From the NCBI RefSeq assembly GCF_000695625.1, contig NZ_JMQI01000068.1, forward strand, positions 203,623-267,622: DNA of 64,000 bases, read 5' to 3'. The notes beneath the pieces were generated by a model. It saw only the letters and a list, made by a program, of their open reading frames with translations, searched no databases and was not told the DNA's origin. A program made the position numbers and the translations under genes. Below, one piece after another: positions 33,730 through 41,699 of this stretch (positions are counted from its first letter, which is position 1; every line of letters starts with the position of its first letter). The DNA is from Amycolatopsis rifamycinica (GTDB taxonomy: Bacteria; Actinomycetota; Actinomycetes; Mycobacteriales; Pseudonocardiaceae).

Positions 33730-34668
33730 GTGCCCCGAGGAACCCAGCTCAAGGCGATCGCCCTGCTGCCTGCGTTCGCCCTGGTCGGCTTGACCGTGGC
33801 GTGCGGAGCGGGAGGGAGCGGCGCGGGCAACGTCGGCAGCAGCACCTCCGCCGCCGCCCCGGGCACCGCATCGGGTGACGTGGGCGCGGTCGCCAAGGAC
33901 GACGCGCTGGCCGCCATGGTGCCCGCCGACGTGAAGGCCGACGGCAAGATCGTGGTCGGCCAGGACCAGAGCTACCCGCCGAACGAGTTCGTCGACAACG
34001 GCAAGCCGGCCGGCTTCGACGTCGACCTCGGCACCGCCATCGGCCAGGTGCTCGGCGTGCAGATGGACTTCCAGAACGCCGCGTTCGACGGCATCATCCC
34101 CGGCATCGGCGCCAAGAAGTACGAGCTGGCGATGTCGTCGTTCAGCATCAACGCCGAGCGGCTGCAGTCGGTCGACATGATCTCCTACTACAGCGCGGGC
34201 ACCTCGCTGGCCGTGCTGAAGGGCAACCCGGACGGCCTGAAGGCCGACGACCTGTGCGGCAAGAAGGTCGCCGTCCAGAAGGGCACCACGCAGGTCGAGG
34301 ACCTCGACAAGAAGAACGCCGCCTGCACCGGCGCGGGCAAGCCCGCCATTGAGATCACGCAGCTGCAGGCCCAGACCGACGTCAACCTGGCCCTCACCGC
34401 CAAGCGCGTGCAGGGCGAGCTGGCCGACTCCCCGGTCATCGACTACGCGGTCAAGCAGACCAACGGCCAGCTCGAGTCGGTCGGCGCGCCGTACGACACG
34501 GCGCCGTACGGCATCGTGCTGCCGAAGAACAGCGGTGACTTCGGCAAGGCCGTCCAGGGTGCGATCCAGAAGCTGATCGACAGCGGCGCGTACAAGAAGA
34601 TCCTCGACAAGTGGGGTCTCAACGCCGCCGGCGCGGTCACCAAGTCGGAGATCAACCCGGCCTCCTGA
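33730..34668 (+). CDS. Amino-acid ABC transporter substrate-binding lipoprotein
   Basis: 312 residues from GTG, with AAGGAG upstream. Signal peptide with lipobox LTVAC (Cys at about 25), then an SBP_bac_3 domain: KIVVGQDQSYPPNEFVDNGKPAGFDVDLGTAIGQVLG, FDGIIPGIGAKKYELAMSSFSIN and VQGELADSPVIDYAVKQ. Exported and lipid-anchored; captures a polar or charged amino acid. First gene of a three-gene importer with permease and ATPase. Confidence 0.9.
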   Translation: MPRGTQLKAIALLPAFALVGLTVACGAGGSGAGNVGSSTSAAAPGTASGDVGAVAKDDALAAMVPADVKADGKIVVGQDQSYPPNEFVDNGKPAGFDVDLGTAIGQVLGVQMDFQNAAFDGIIPGIGAKKYELAMSSFSINAERLQSVDMISYYSAGTSLAVLKGNPDGLKADDLCGKKVAVQKGTTQVEDLDKKNAACTGAGKPAIEITQLQAQTDVNLALTAKRVQGELADSPVIDYAVKQTNGQLESVGAPYDTAPYGIVLPKNSGDFGKAVQGAIQKLIDSGAYKKILDKWGLNAAGAVTKSEINPAS

Positions 34669-34692
34669 GTCTGTCGAGTTAGGACGTAGTTC

Positions 34693-35640
34693 GTGAGTTC
34701 CTCCGAAGCGCCTCCGACCGGGGCGCCGATCGACGCGGAGCCCATCAAGGCCGTCCCGGTGCGCCACTACGGGCGCTGGGTGGCCGGGGTGGTCATCCTC
34801 TTCCTCGCGTTCATCGTGGTCCGCAGCGTGATCACGAACGACGCACTGCAGTGGCCGGTCGTCGGGGACTACCTCTTCGACGACCGGGTGCTGCGGGGCC
34901 TGCAGAACACCCTGATCCTGACCGTGATCTCGATGCTGATCGGGATCCTCGGCGGGATCCTGCTGGCCGTGATGCGGCTGTCGCCGAACCCGCTGATGTC
35001 CGGGGCGGCCGCCGTCTACATCTGGCTGTTCCGCGGCACCCCGCTGATCACGCAGCTGGTGATCTGGAACTTCCTGGCGCTGGCCTACCCCCGGCTCGGG
35101 CTCGGGGTGCCGTTCGGCCCGGAGTTCGTCAGCTGGGACACCAACCAGCTGATCACGCAGTTCACCGCGTCACTGCTCGGCCTGGGGCTCAACGAAGCCG
35201 CGTACATGGCCGAGATCGTGCGCGGTGGCATCCAGTCGGTCGACTCCGGCCAGCTGGAAGCGGCGAGCGCGCTCGGCATGAGCCGGACGAAGACGCTGCG
35301 GCGGATCATCCTGCCGCAGGCGATGCGGGTGATCATCCCGCCGACCGGCAACGAGACGATCTCCATGCTGAAGACGACGTCGCTGGTCGTGGTCATCGGC
35401 TACTTCGAGCTGATGGTCGCGGTGCAGACCATCTACTCGCAGAACTACAAGACGGTCCCGCTGCTGATCACGGCGGCGGCCTGGTACCTGTTCATGACGT
35501 CGATCCTGACGGTCGTCCAGGTCCAGATCGAGAAGCGGTTCTCACGCGGCACTTCGCGTGAGGTCGCCACGAAGACGAGGTGGGCGGGACGGATGCTGGG
35601 CTTCCGGTTCGGCTCCGGCGCCAGCGGAGGAGCCCGATGA
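34693..35640 (+). CDS. Amino-acid ABC transporter permease
   Basis: 315 residues from GTG. A His/Glu/Gln/Arg/opine-type permease with about five to six transmembrane helices and the ATPase-contact EAA loop EAASALGMSRTKTLRRIILPQAMRVIIPPTGNETI. An N-terminal cytoplasmic extension of about 30 residues precedes the first helix. It overlaps the ATPase start (ATGA). Confidence 0.89.
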   Translation: MSSSEAPPTGAPIDAEPIKAVPVRHYGRWVAGVVILFLAFIVVRSVITNDALQWPVVGDYLFDDRVLRGLQNTLILTVISMLIGILGGILLAVMRLSPNPLMSGAAAVYIWLFRGTPLITQLVIWNFLALAYPRLGLGVPFGPEFVSWDTNQLITQFTASLLGLGLNEAAYMAEIVRGGIQSVDSGQLEAASALGMSRTKTLRRIILPQAMRVIIPPTGNETISMLKTTSLVVVIGYFELMVAVQTIYSQNYKTVPLLITAAAWYLFMTSILTVVQVQIEKRFSRGTSREVATKTRWAGRMLGFRFGSGASGGAR

Positions 35641-36410
35641 CCCCGGTCGTTTCCGCGCAGAAGATCCGCAAGAGCTTCGGCAGCGTCGACGTCCTCAAGG
35701 GCATCGACCTCGAGGTGCACGAGCGGGAGGTGCTCTGCCTGATCGGGCCGTCCGGCTCGGGCAAGTCGACCCTGCTGCGCTGCATCAACCACCTCGAGAA
35801 GATCGACGCCGGCCGGCTCTACGTCGACGGCGTGCTGGTCGGCTACAAGGAGCGGGGCGACAAGCTGCACGAGCTGCGCGAGAAGGAGGTCGCGCTCCAG
35901 CGCAAGGACATCGGCATGGTGTTCCAGCGCTTCAACCTCTTCCCGCACATGACGGCGCTCGAGAACGTCATGGAGGCGCCGATCCAGGTCCGGCGCGAGC
36001 CGAAGGCCCAGGTCCGGCAGCGGGCGCACGAGCTGCTGGAGCGCGTCGGCCTCGCGGACAAGGCGAAGAACTACCCGGCGCAGCTGTCCGGTGGGCAGCA
36101 GCAGCGCGTCGCCATCGCCCGGGCGCTGGCGATGCAGCCGAAGCTGATGCTGTTCGACGAGCCGACGTCCGCGCTGGACCCGGAGCTCGTCGGCGACGTC
36201 CTGGGCGTGATGAAGCAGCTCGCCAAGGACGGCATGACCATGGTCGTCGTCACCCACGAGATGCAGTTCGCGCGCGAGGTGGCGGACAAGGTCCTGTTCA
36301 TGGACGGCGGGGTCGTCGTCGAGGAGGGGCCGCCCGACCAGGTCATCGGGAGCCCGCGCGAGGAGCGGACGAAGGAGTTCCTGGCCCGGGTGCTCAACCC
36401 GAACGCCTGA
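35637..36410 (+). CDS. Amino-acid ABC transporter ATP-binding protein
   Basis: 257 residues. Walker A GPSGSGKST, Q-loop FQRFNLFPHMTALENVM, signature LSGGQQQRVAIARALAM, Walker B LMLFDEPTSALDPE and switch His in VTHEM. Same family as GlnQ/GluA/HisP. Translationally coupled to the permease. No terminator hairpin is obvious in the 34 nt before the next gene. Confidence 0.9.
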   Translation: MTPVVSAQKIRKSFGSVDVLKGIDLEVHEREVLCLIGPSGSGKSTLLRCINHLEKIDAGRLYVDGVLVGYKERGDKLHELREKEVALQRKDIGMVFQRFNLFPHMTALENVMEAPIQVRREPKAQVRQRAHELLERVGLADKAKNYPAQLSGGQQQRVAIARALAMQPKLMLFDEPTSALDPELVGDVLGVMKQLAKDGMTMVVVTHEMQFAREVADKVLFMDGGVVVEEGPPDQVIGSPREERTKEFLARVLNPNA

Positions 36411-36444
36411 CGAAACCCGTCCGGATTCGCTATTTTGAAAGCGG

Positions 36445-38769
36445 GTGAGGGAGGGGGCCGGCGTTTTGACGACCGAAAGCGTGCTGCCCCCTCTCGACCC
36501 GTTCGCGGGCATCCCGGACCGCCGTTACGAGGTCCGGGCCTCCGAACTGCTGAAACCCGGCAACGCGGGCCTGATGCGCTGGCGGCGGCAGGCCACGAAC
36601 GCCCCGATCGTCTACGTCGAGGACGCCTACATCACCGGGACGCTGGACCTGCGGGCCGCGGACCTGAAGTACCTGTTCCGGTTCGAGCGCTGCCGGTTCG
36701 AGCAGCCGCCGGACGTGCGCGAGGCGAGCCTGCTGGGGCTGGTGTTCCGCAAGTGCTGGCTGCCCGGGCTCAAGGCCCGCAACATGCGCAGCCGCAACGA
36801 CGTCCGGCTGATCCGCAGCGTCGTGCAGGTCGACGGGGACCGGCGGGAGATCGAAGAGACGACCGTCCAGCGCGGCGACGACCGCGAACGCGGCATGCCG
36901 AACGCCGCGGTCAACCTGACCGACGCGGTCATCGAGGGCTCGCTGGTGCTCACCCGCACGGTGATCGCCCACCCGCACGGCAAGGCCATCCACGCCGACC
37001 GGCTGGTGCTCGCCGGCGCGCTGCTGGCCTACCGGATGGTCGCGAACGGCGAAGTCCGGCTCCCCGGCCTGCGGACCGGCGGTAACGTCAACTTCTCGGG
37101 CGCCACGCTGAACAACCCGGACGGCTTCGCGCTCAACGGCAACGGCCTGCACATCGGCGGCAGCCTGCTGTGCGAGGTCGACAACTACGGGCCGCCGAGC
37201 CAGCGCAAGCGGTTCTCCGCCACCGGGATCATGTACCTGCCGAGCGCCACGGTGGACAGCGACATCTCGCTGCGCGAAGCGAAGCTGACGGTGTCCCAGC
37301 ACGGGCCGATCGCCGTCGACGCGTGGAAGTCCAACGACCCGTACATCGACCCGCGGCCGGCGCTGGTCGCCGACCGGATGCGCGTCGACGGCAACGTCGA
37401 ACTGTCCGACGGCTTGCAGGCCCTGGGCACGTTGCGCATGGTCAACGCCCGGGTCGGCGGCTCGCTGCGGCTGGCCGGCGCCGAGATCCGCGTCGAGCGC
37501 GGCAAGACGGTGCCGTACTACGACCGCGCGTTGCACCTGGACGGCACCGAGATCGGCGGCGACATCGAGGCGACGAGCCTGCGCGTGCCGACGGGCCAGC
37601 TGCGCCTGGCCGACGTCACGGTCGGCGGCAACTTCCTGGCCTGGAACTCGATGTTCCGCCACCCCGGCCGCGACGTGTTCTCGGCGCGGCGCTCGAAGAT
37701 CGCGGGCAACTTCCAGCTCACCGACGCCACGATCCACGGCACGCTGCGCCTGCAGGGCGTGGACGTCGGCGGCAGCATCAACCTGGCGGGCACCCGGCTG
37801 ACCGACCCGGGCCGCCGCGCGACCAGCAGTTATTCCCTCGACGTCCGCACCGGCCGGGTCGGCCGCGACCTGACCCTGCGGGACAACAACGGCCGCCCGT
37901 TCGTGGCCGAGGGCGGCGTCAACCTCGACGGCGCCCAGGTCGCCCGCCGCGTCGACCTGCGCGGCTCCCAGCTCGGCTCGCTACCACCGTTCGGCGTGGC
38001 CCTGGACGCGGGCGACGTCGCCTCGGACGAGTTCATCCTGACGCCGAGCAGCCCGCCGACGGGCCGGATCGTGCTGCGGCGAGCCCACTGCGGAACGCTG
38101 AGCGACAACGAGCAGTTCTGGGCCGCCTCCGACGGCATCGAGCTGGAGGACTTCCGCTACGACGCGCTGAAGAAGGGCATCCCCCTCGACGACGACAAGG
38201 CCCTCGACGCGCGCATCGAGCTGCTGCGCAGCGCCATGCGCGGGTACCGGCCGGGCCCGTACGACCAGCTCGCGCACATGCTCCGCGCGGCGGGAAACGA
38301 AGAGCACGCGTCGACGGTGGCGTTGCGCAAGCAGCAGTTCAGGTACGAGGCTCTGGCGCGCGGCTTCAAGTTCTTCGGGCCCGGCGTCCGGTTGTGGAGC
38401 TGGCTCCAGCGTTCGATGGTCGGCTACGGCTACCGCCCGGTCCGTGCGCTCGGCTGGCTGCTGACGCTGCTGGTCCTGGGCAGCCTGTGGTTCGGCTTGG
38501 GTTCCGACGACTGCATCTACGACCAGTCCGGCCGCTTCATGCGCAACGGGCCCCGCTGCGTGGTCAACCAGCAGGACACGGGCCTGCAGTGGAACCCGGT
38601 GATCTACACGGCGGACCTGCTGGTCCCGATCGTGGACTTCGGCAACAAGTCCAGGTGGTACATGCACGGCCCGGACAACTGGGTGGCGGCCGGCTTCACG
38701 GCATCCGGCTGGATCCTGGCGACCACCGTGGCGGCCGGTGTCAGCCGCATGCTGCGCCGGGAGAACTGA
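36445..38769 (+). CDS. Large membrane-anchored beta-helix-like protein
   Basis: 774 residues. Residues about 80-560 are built of recurrent short strands ending in gG(s/n)(l/v) patterns (VIEGSLVLTRTVI, RTGGNVNFSGATL, HIGGSLLCEV, RVGGSLRLAGAEI, EIGGDIEATSL, TVGGNFLAWNSMF), suggesting a right-handed beta-helix of bactofilin/pentapeptide style. A helical region (DARIELLRSAMRGYRPGPYDQLAHMLRAAGN) follows, then transmembrane helices at about 670-687 and 747-767. Similar actinobacterial proteins are sometimes labelled membrane-associated oxidoreductase without evidence. GTG 36445 follows TATTTT by 8 nt; TTG 36466 (with GAGGGAGGG) is an alternative. Confidence 0.72.
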   Translation: MREGAGVLTTESVLPPLDPFAGIPDRRYEVRASELLKPGNAGLMRWRRQATNAPIVYVEDAYITGTLDLRAADLKYLFRFERCRFEQPPDVREASLLGLVFRKCWLPGLKARNMRSRNDVRLIRSVVQVDGDRREIEETTVQRGDDRERGMPNAAVNLTDAVIEGSLVLTRTVIAHPHGKAIHADRLVLAGALLAYRMVANGEVRLPGLRTGGNVNFSGATLNNPDGFALNGNGLHIGGSLLCEVDNYGPPSQRKRFSATGIMYLPSATVDSDISLREAKLTVSQHGPIAVDAWKSNDPYIDPRPALVADRMRVDGNVELSDGLQALGTLRMVNARVGGSLRLAGAEIRVERGKTVPYYDRALHLDGTEIGGDIEATSLRVPTGQLRLADVTVGGNFLAWNSMFRHPGRDVFSARRSKIAGNFQLTDATIHGTLRLQGVDVGGSINLAGTRLTDPGRRATSSYSLDVRTGRVGRDLTLRDNNGRPFVAEGGVNLDGAQVARRVDLRGSQLGSLPPFGVALDAGDVASDEFILTPSSPPTGRIVLRRAHCGTLSDNEQFWAASDGIELEDFRYDALKKGIPLDDDKALDARIELLRSAMRGYRPGPYDQLAHMLRAAGNEEHASTVALRKQQFRYEALARGFKFFGPGVRLWSWLQRSMVGYGYRPVRALGWLLTLLVLGSLWFGLGSDDCIYDQSGRFMRNGPRCVVNQQDTGLQWNPVIYTADLLVPIVDFGNKSRWYMHGPDNWVAAGFTASGWILATTVAAGVSRMLRREN

Positions 38770-38782
38770 GCCGCCGCCGAGG

Positions 38783-39358
38783 CTAGTCGATGAAGCGGGA
38801 CCAGAACGGGATGTAGCGCGGGCCGTCCGGTGGGGCCGTGCTGATGCCGCCCGTCGCGAACTCGCGGTGCAGGTAATCCCGCAGGTCACTGCCGTAGACG
38901 ATGATGTCCGTCTGGTACACCGACAGCACCGGGTAGCCCACCGTGCCCGGCAGGCCGGGCAGGTAGCGGTGCCCGCACACCGGCACCAGCTGCGGCACGT
39001 CGGCCAGCCGGCGGCGGGCCTCGCGGACCGCGTCCTCGGGGCCGACCGGGCGCGTGCCCCAGTCCGGGAGCCAGAAGCCGTTGTGCTCGACGTCGTACAG
39101 CACGCCGTCGACCGGCCAGGCCAAACGTTTGCGCAGCTGCTCGGCGTTGCCGCAGCGCCAGTCGGGCCAGCGGTCGCCGATCGGGACGCCGGCGGACAGG
39201 AACGTCCGGTGGTCCGCGGCGAAGCGGAAGCCGAACCGGCGCTCGACGTCGTCGAGCTCGGTTTCGCTCAGTCCGGGACGGACGGGTTCCCGGAGGTTCT
39301 CCTGCAGGTGCCGCGCCTCCTCCGGAGTGAGGGCGCCGGCCGGTTGGACGGGGGTCAT
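38783..39358 (-). CDS. SMI1/KNR4-like hypothetical protein
   Basis: 191 residues. LSETELDDVERRFGFRFAADHRTFL followed by WPDWRCGNAEQLRKRL and a C-terminal SVYQTDIIVYGSDLRDYL is the SMI1/KNR4 (SUKH) pattern, a fold that often acts as an immunity protein to nuclease toxins. No toxin gene is adjacent, so it may be an orphan immunity or housekeeping member. TAGGCT lies 6 nt before the ATG (leaderless). Confidence 0.7.
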   Translation of the reverse strand: MTPVQPAGALTPEEARHLQENLREPVRPGLSETELDDVERRFGFRFAADHRTFLSAGVPIGDRWPDWRCGNAEQLRKRLAWPVDGVLYDVEHNGFWLPDWGTRPVGPEDAVREARRRLADVPQLVPVCGHRYLPGLPGTVGYPVLSVYQTDIIVYGSDLRDYLHREFATGGISTAPPDGPRYIPFWSRFID

Positions 39359-39496
39359 GACCCGAGCCTAAGCGGCGGCTCACCGGCCCGCGCGTCCTTT
39401 TTCGCCCCGACCTGGGGACCCACGGCCGGGTGAGTTTGTTCTCTCATCGGGGCGGACTGGGGAACACAGCGTGAGCGCGTGTAGTTCACTCAAGCC

Positions 39497-41341
39497 GTGA
39501 CTTCTCCACGACCGCAGAGCCGCGTGCGTGCTCCCGAGCTGCGCGGCGACGTCTGGCTGAACACCGGCGGCCGCCCGCTCACCCTCGCCGAGCTGCGCGG
39601 ACGCATCGTCCTGCTGGACTTCTGGACCAGCGGCTGCATCAACTGCCTGCACGTGCTCGACGAGCTGCGCCCGCTGGAAGCGGAGTTCGCGGACGTGCTG
39701 GTCACCATCGGTGTCCACTCGCCGAAGTTCCTGCACGAGGGCGAGCGCGCCTCGATCGAAGCCGCGGTCCGGCGGTACGAGGTGCACCACCCGGTGGTCA
39801 ACGACCCCAAGATGGAGCTGTGGTCGCAGTACGCGGTCCGCGCGTGGCCGACACTGGTCGTCGTCGACCCCGAGGGGTACGTCGTGCACGTCGCCGCGGG
39901 CGAAGGGCACGAAGAGGCGCTTCGCCGCGTCATCGCGGATCTCGTGAAGAAGCACGAGGCGAAGGGGACGCTGCGACGCGGCGGCAGCCCGTACGTGCCC
40001 GTCGAAGAGCAGCCCGGCGAGCTGCGGTTCCCGAGCAAGGCCGTCGCCACCGCCGAGGGCCGTGTCCTGGTCGCCGACACCGGGCACCACGCGATCGTCG
40101 AGTTCGCCTCGGACGGTGAAACCGTCATCCGCCGCTTCGGCAGCGGCGCCCGCGGAGGCCAGGACGGCCCGTTCGACATCGCGACCTTCACCGAGCCGTC
40201 GGGCATCGCGCTCCTGCCGTACGACATCGCCGAGCGCGTCGGCTACCACGCCGTCGTCGCCGACACGGCCGGGCACCGGCTGCGCGGCCTCGACCTGATC
40301 ACCGGCGAAGTGACGACGGTCGCCGGCACCGGCGCGCAGTGGCGCAGCGGATCGGACTCCGGCAAAGCCGTCGGGGTCGACCTCACGAGCCCGTGGGACG
40401 TTGCCTGGTGGGGCCCGGCCGGTGGGGTGGTCGTCGCCATGGCGGGCAACCACACGCTGAGCGTGTTCGACCCGGTCGGCGGCACGATCCGCCGCTTCGC
40501 CGGCACGACCGTCGAAGGCCTTCGCGACGGCGACGTCGGCGAAGCGTTCTTCGCGCAGACGTCCGGCCTGGCCGTGGAGGGCGACAAGCTGTGGCTCGTC
40601 GACGCGGAGACGTCGGCGCTGCGCTCGATCGAGCCCGACGGCGAGTCGTTCACCGTGCACACGGCGATCGGCGTCGACCTGTTTTCGTTCGGCCACACCG
40701 ACGGCCCGGCCGACCAGGCGCTGCTCCAGCACCCGCTGGGCCTCGCGGTGCTGCCCGGCGACAAGATCGCGATCGCCGACACCTACAACGGCGCGGTCCG
40801 CCGCTTCGACGTCTTCACCCGCCAGGTGAGCACGATCGCCACCGGCCTCGCCGAGCCCCAGGGCCTGCTGCTGCACGACGGCGAGCTGCTGGTCGTCGAG
40901 TCCGCGGGCAACCGGCTCGGCCCGATCCCGGCCGCCGAGCCGACGCTCGTCACCGGCGACGCGCACGCCGTGCGCCGCCCGCCGACCGTGCTCGCCCCGG
41001 GCGAGATCGATTTTTCGGTGGTGTTCACGGCACCGCCCGGCGAGAAGCTGGACGACCGCTTCGGCCCGTCGACGCGGCTGGAGATCAGCGCGTCGCCGCC
41101 GTCGCTGCTGGCCGACGGCGGCGGGACGGGCACGGACCTGAACCGCAAGATCCGGCTCGCGCCGGGCGTGCCGGAGGGCGTGCTGCAGGTCGTCGCCCAG
41201 GCCGCGAGCTGCGATGACGGCGGCGACCACCCGGCGTGCCGCATCACCCGGCAGGACTGGGGCGTCCCGGTGCGGATCGAGGACGGCGGGGCCGGCGAAC
41301 TGAGCCTGGTCATGGCCGGTGAACCCCGGACCGGCGGGTAA
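39497..41341 (+). CDS. Thioredoxin-like protein with NHL/beta-propeller domain
   Basis: 614 residues. N-terminal thioredoxin/TlpA fold with redox pair Cys47-Cys50 (FWTSGCINCLH) and the cis-Pro region AVRAWPTLVVVDPEG, then from about residue 170 a six-bladed NHL propeller (FPSKAVATAEGRVLVADTGHHAIVEF; IAIADTYNGAVRRFD). This is the bacterial NHLRC2-like architecture. No signal peptide, so cytoplasmic. Redox partner unknown. Start GTG 39497. Confidence 0.85.
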   Translation: MTSPRPQSRVRAPELRGDVWLNTGGRPLTLAELRGRIVLLDFWTSGCINCLHVLDELRPLEAEFADVLVTIGVHSPKFLHEGERASIEAAVRRYEVHHPVVNDPKMELWSQYAVRAWPTLVVVDPEGYVVHVAAGEGHEEALRRVIADLVKKHEAKGTLRRGGSPYVPVEEQPGELRFPSKAVATAEGRVLVADTGHHAIVEFASDGETVIRRFGSGARGGQDGPFDIATFTEPSGIALLPYDIAERVGYHAVVADTAGHRLRGLDLITGEVTTVAGTGAQWRSGSDSGKAVGVDLTSPWDVAWWGPAGGVVVAMAGNHTLSVFDPVGGTIRRFAGTTVEGLRDGDVGEAFFAQTSGLAVEGDKLWLVDAETSALRSIEPDGESFTVHTAIGVDLFSFGHTDGPADQALLQHPLGLAVLPGDKIAIADTYNGAVRRFDVFTRQVSTIATGLAEPQGLLLHDGELLVVESAGNRLGPIPAAEPTLVTGDAHAVRRPPTVLAPGEIDFSVVFTAPPGEKLDDRFGPSTRLEISASPPSLLADGGGTGTDLNRKIRLAPGVPEGVLQVVAQAASCDDGGDHPACRITRQDWGVPVRIEDGGAGELSLVMAGEPRTGG

Positions 41342-41351
41342 CATGCAGGCC

Positions 41352-41675
41352 GTGTCTGACGGGCCGAAACTCGAAATCCAGATGCTGCACGACCGGGTAC
41401 TCGTGCGGCTGTCGCCGGAAGAGGGAGAGCGCCGCAGCAGCGGCGGCATCGTGATCCCCGCAACGGCGCAGGTAGCGCGCCGGCTCGCCTGGGGTGATGT
41501 ACTGGGCGTAGGCAATAGTGTGCGCAACGTCAAGATCGGCGACCGCGTGCTCTTCAACCCGGAAGATCAGCTCGAGGTCGAGATCCAGGGCGAGGGGCAC
41601 CTGGTGATGCGCGAACGCGACATCCACGCGGTGGCGACCGAGCGAACCGAGCACGGGACGGGGCTCTACCTGTAG
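41352..41675 (+). CDS. GroES-like co-chaperonin family protein
   Basis: 107 residues. Begins MSDGPKLEIQMLHDRVLVRL; the mobile-loop region is ERRSSGGIVIPATAQ and the second half VGNSVRNVKIGDRVLFNPEDQLEVEIQGEGHLVMRERDIHAV follows the GroES fold. It is not the main groES (no groEL next to it, divergent roof region), so its partner is uncertain. TAACAT lies 7 nt before the GTG, supporting a leaderless start here rather than ATG 41343. Confidence 0.8.
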   Translation: MSDGPKLEIQMLHDRVLVRLSPEEGERRSSGGIVIPATAQVARRLAWGDVLGVGNSVRNVKIGDRVLFNPEDQLEVEIQGEGHLVMRERDIHAVATERTEHGTGLYL

Positions 41676-41699
41676 GCCGGTCCCGCGAAAGGCAGGCGC

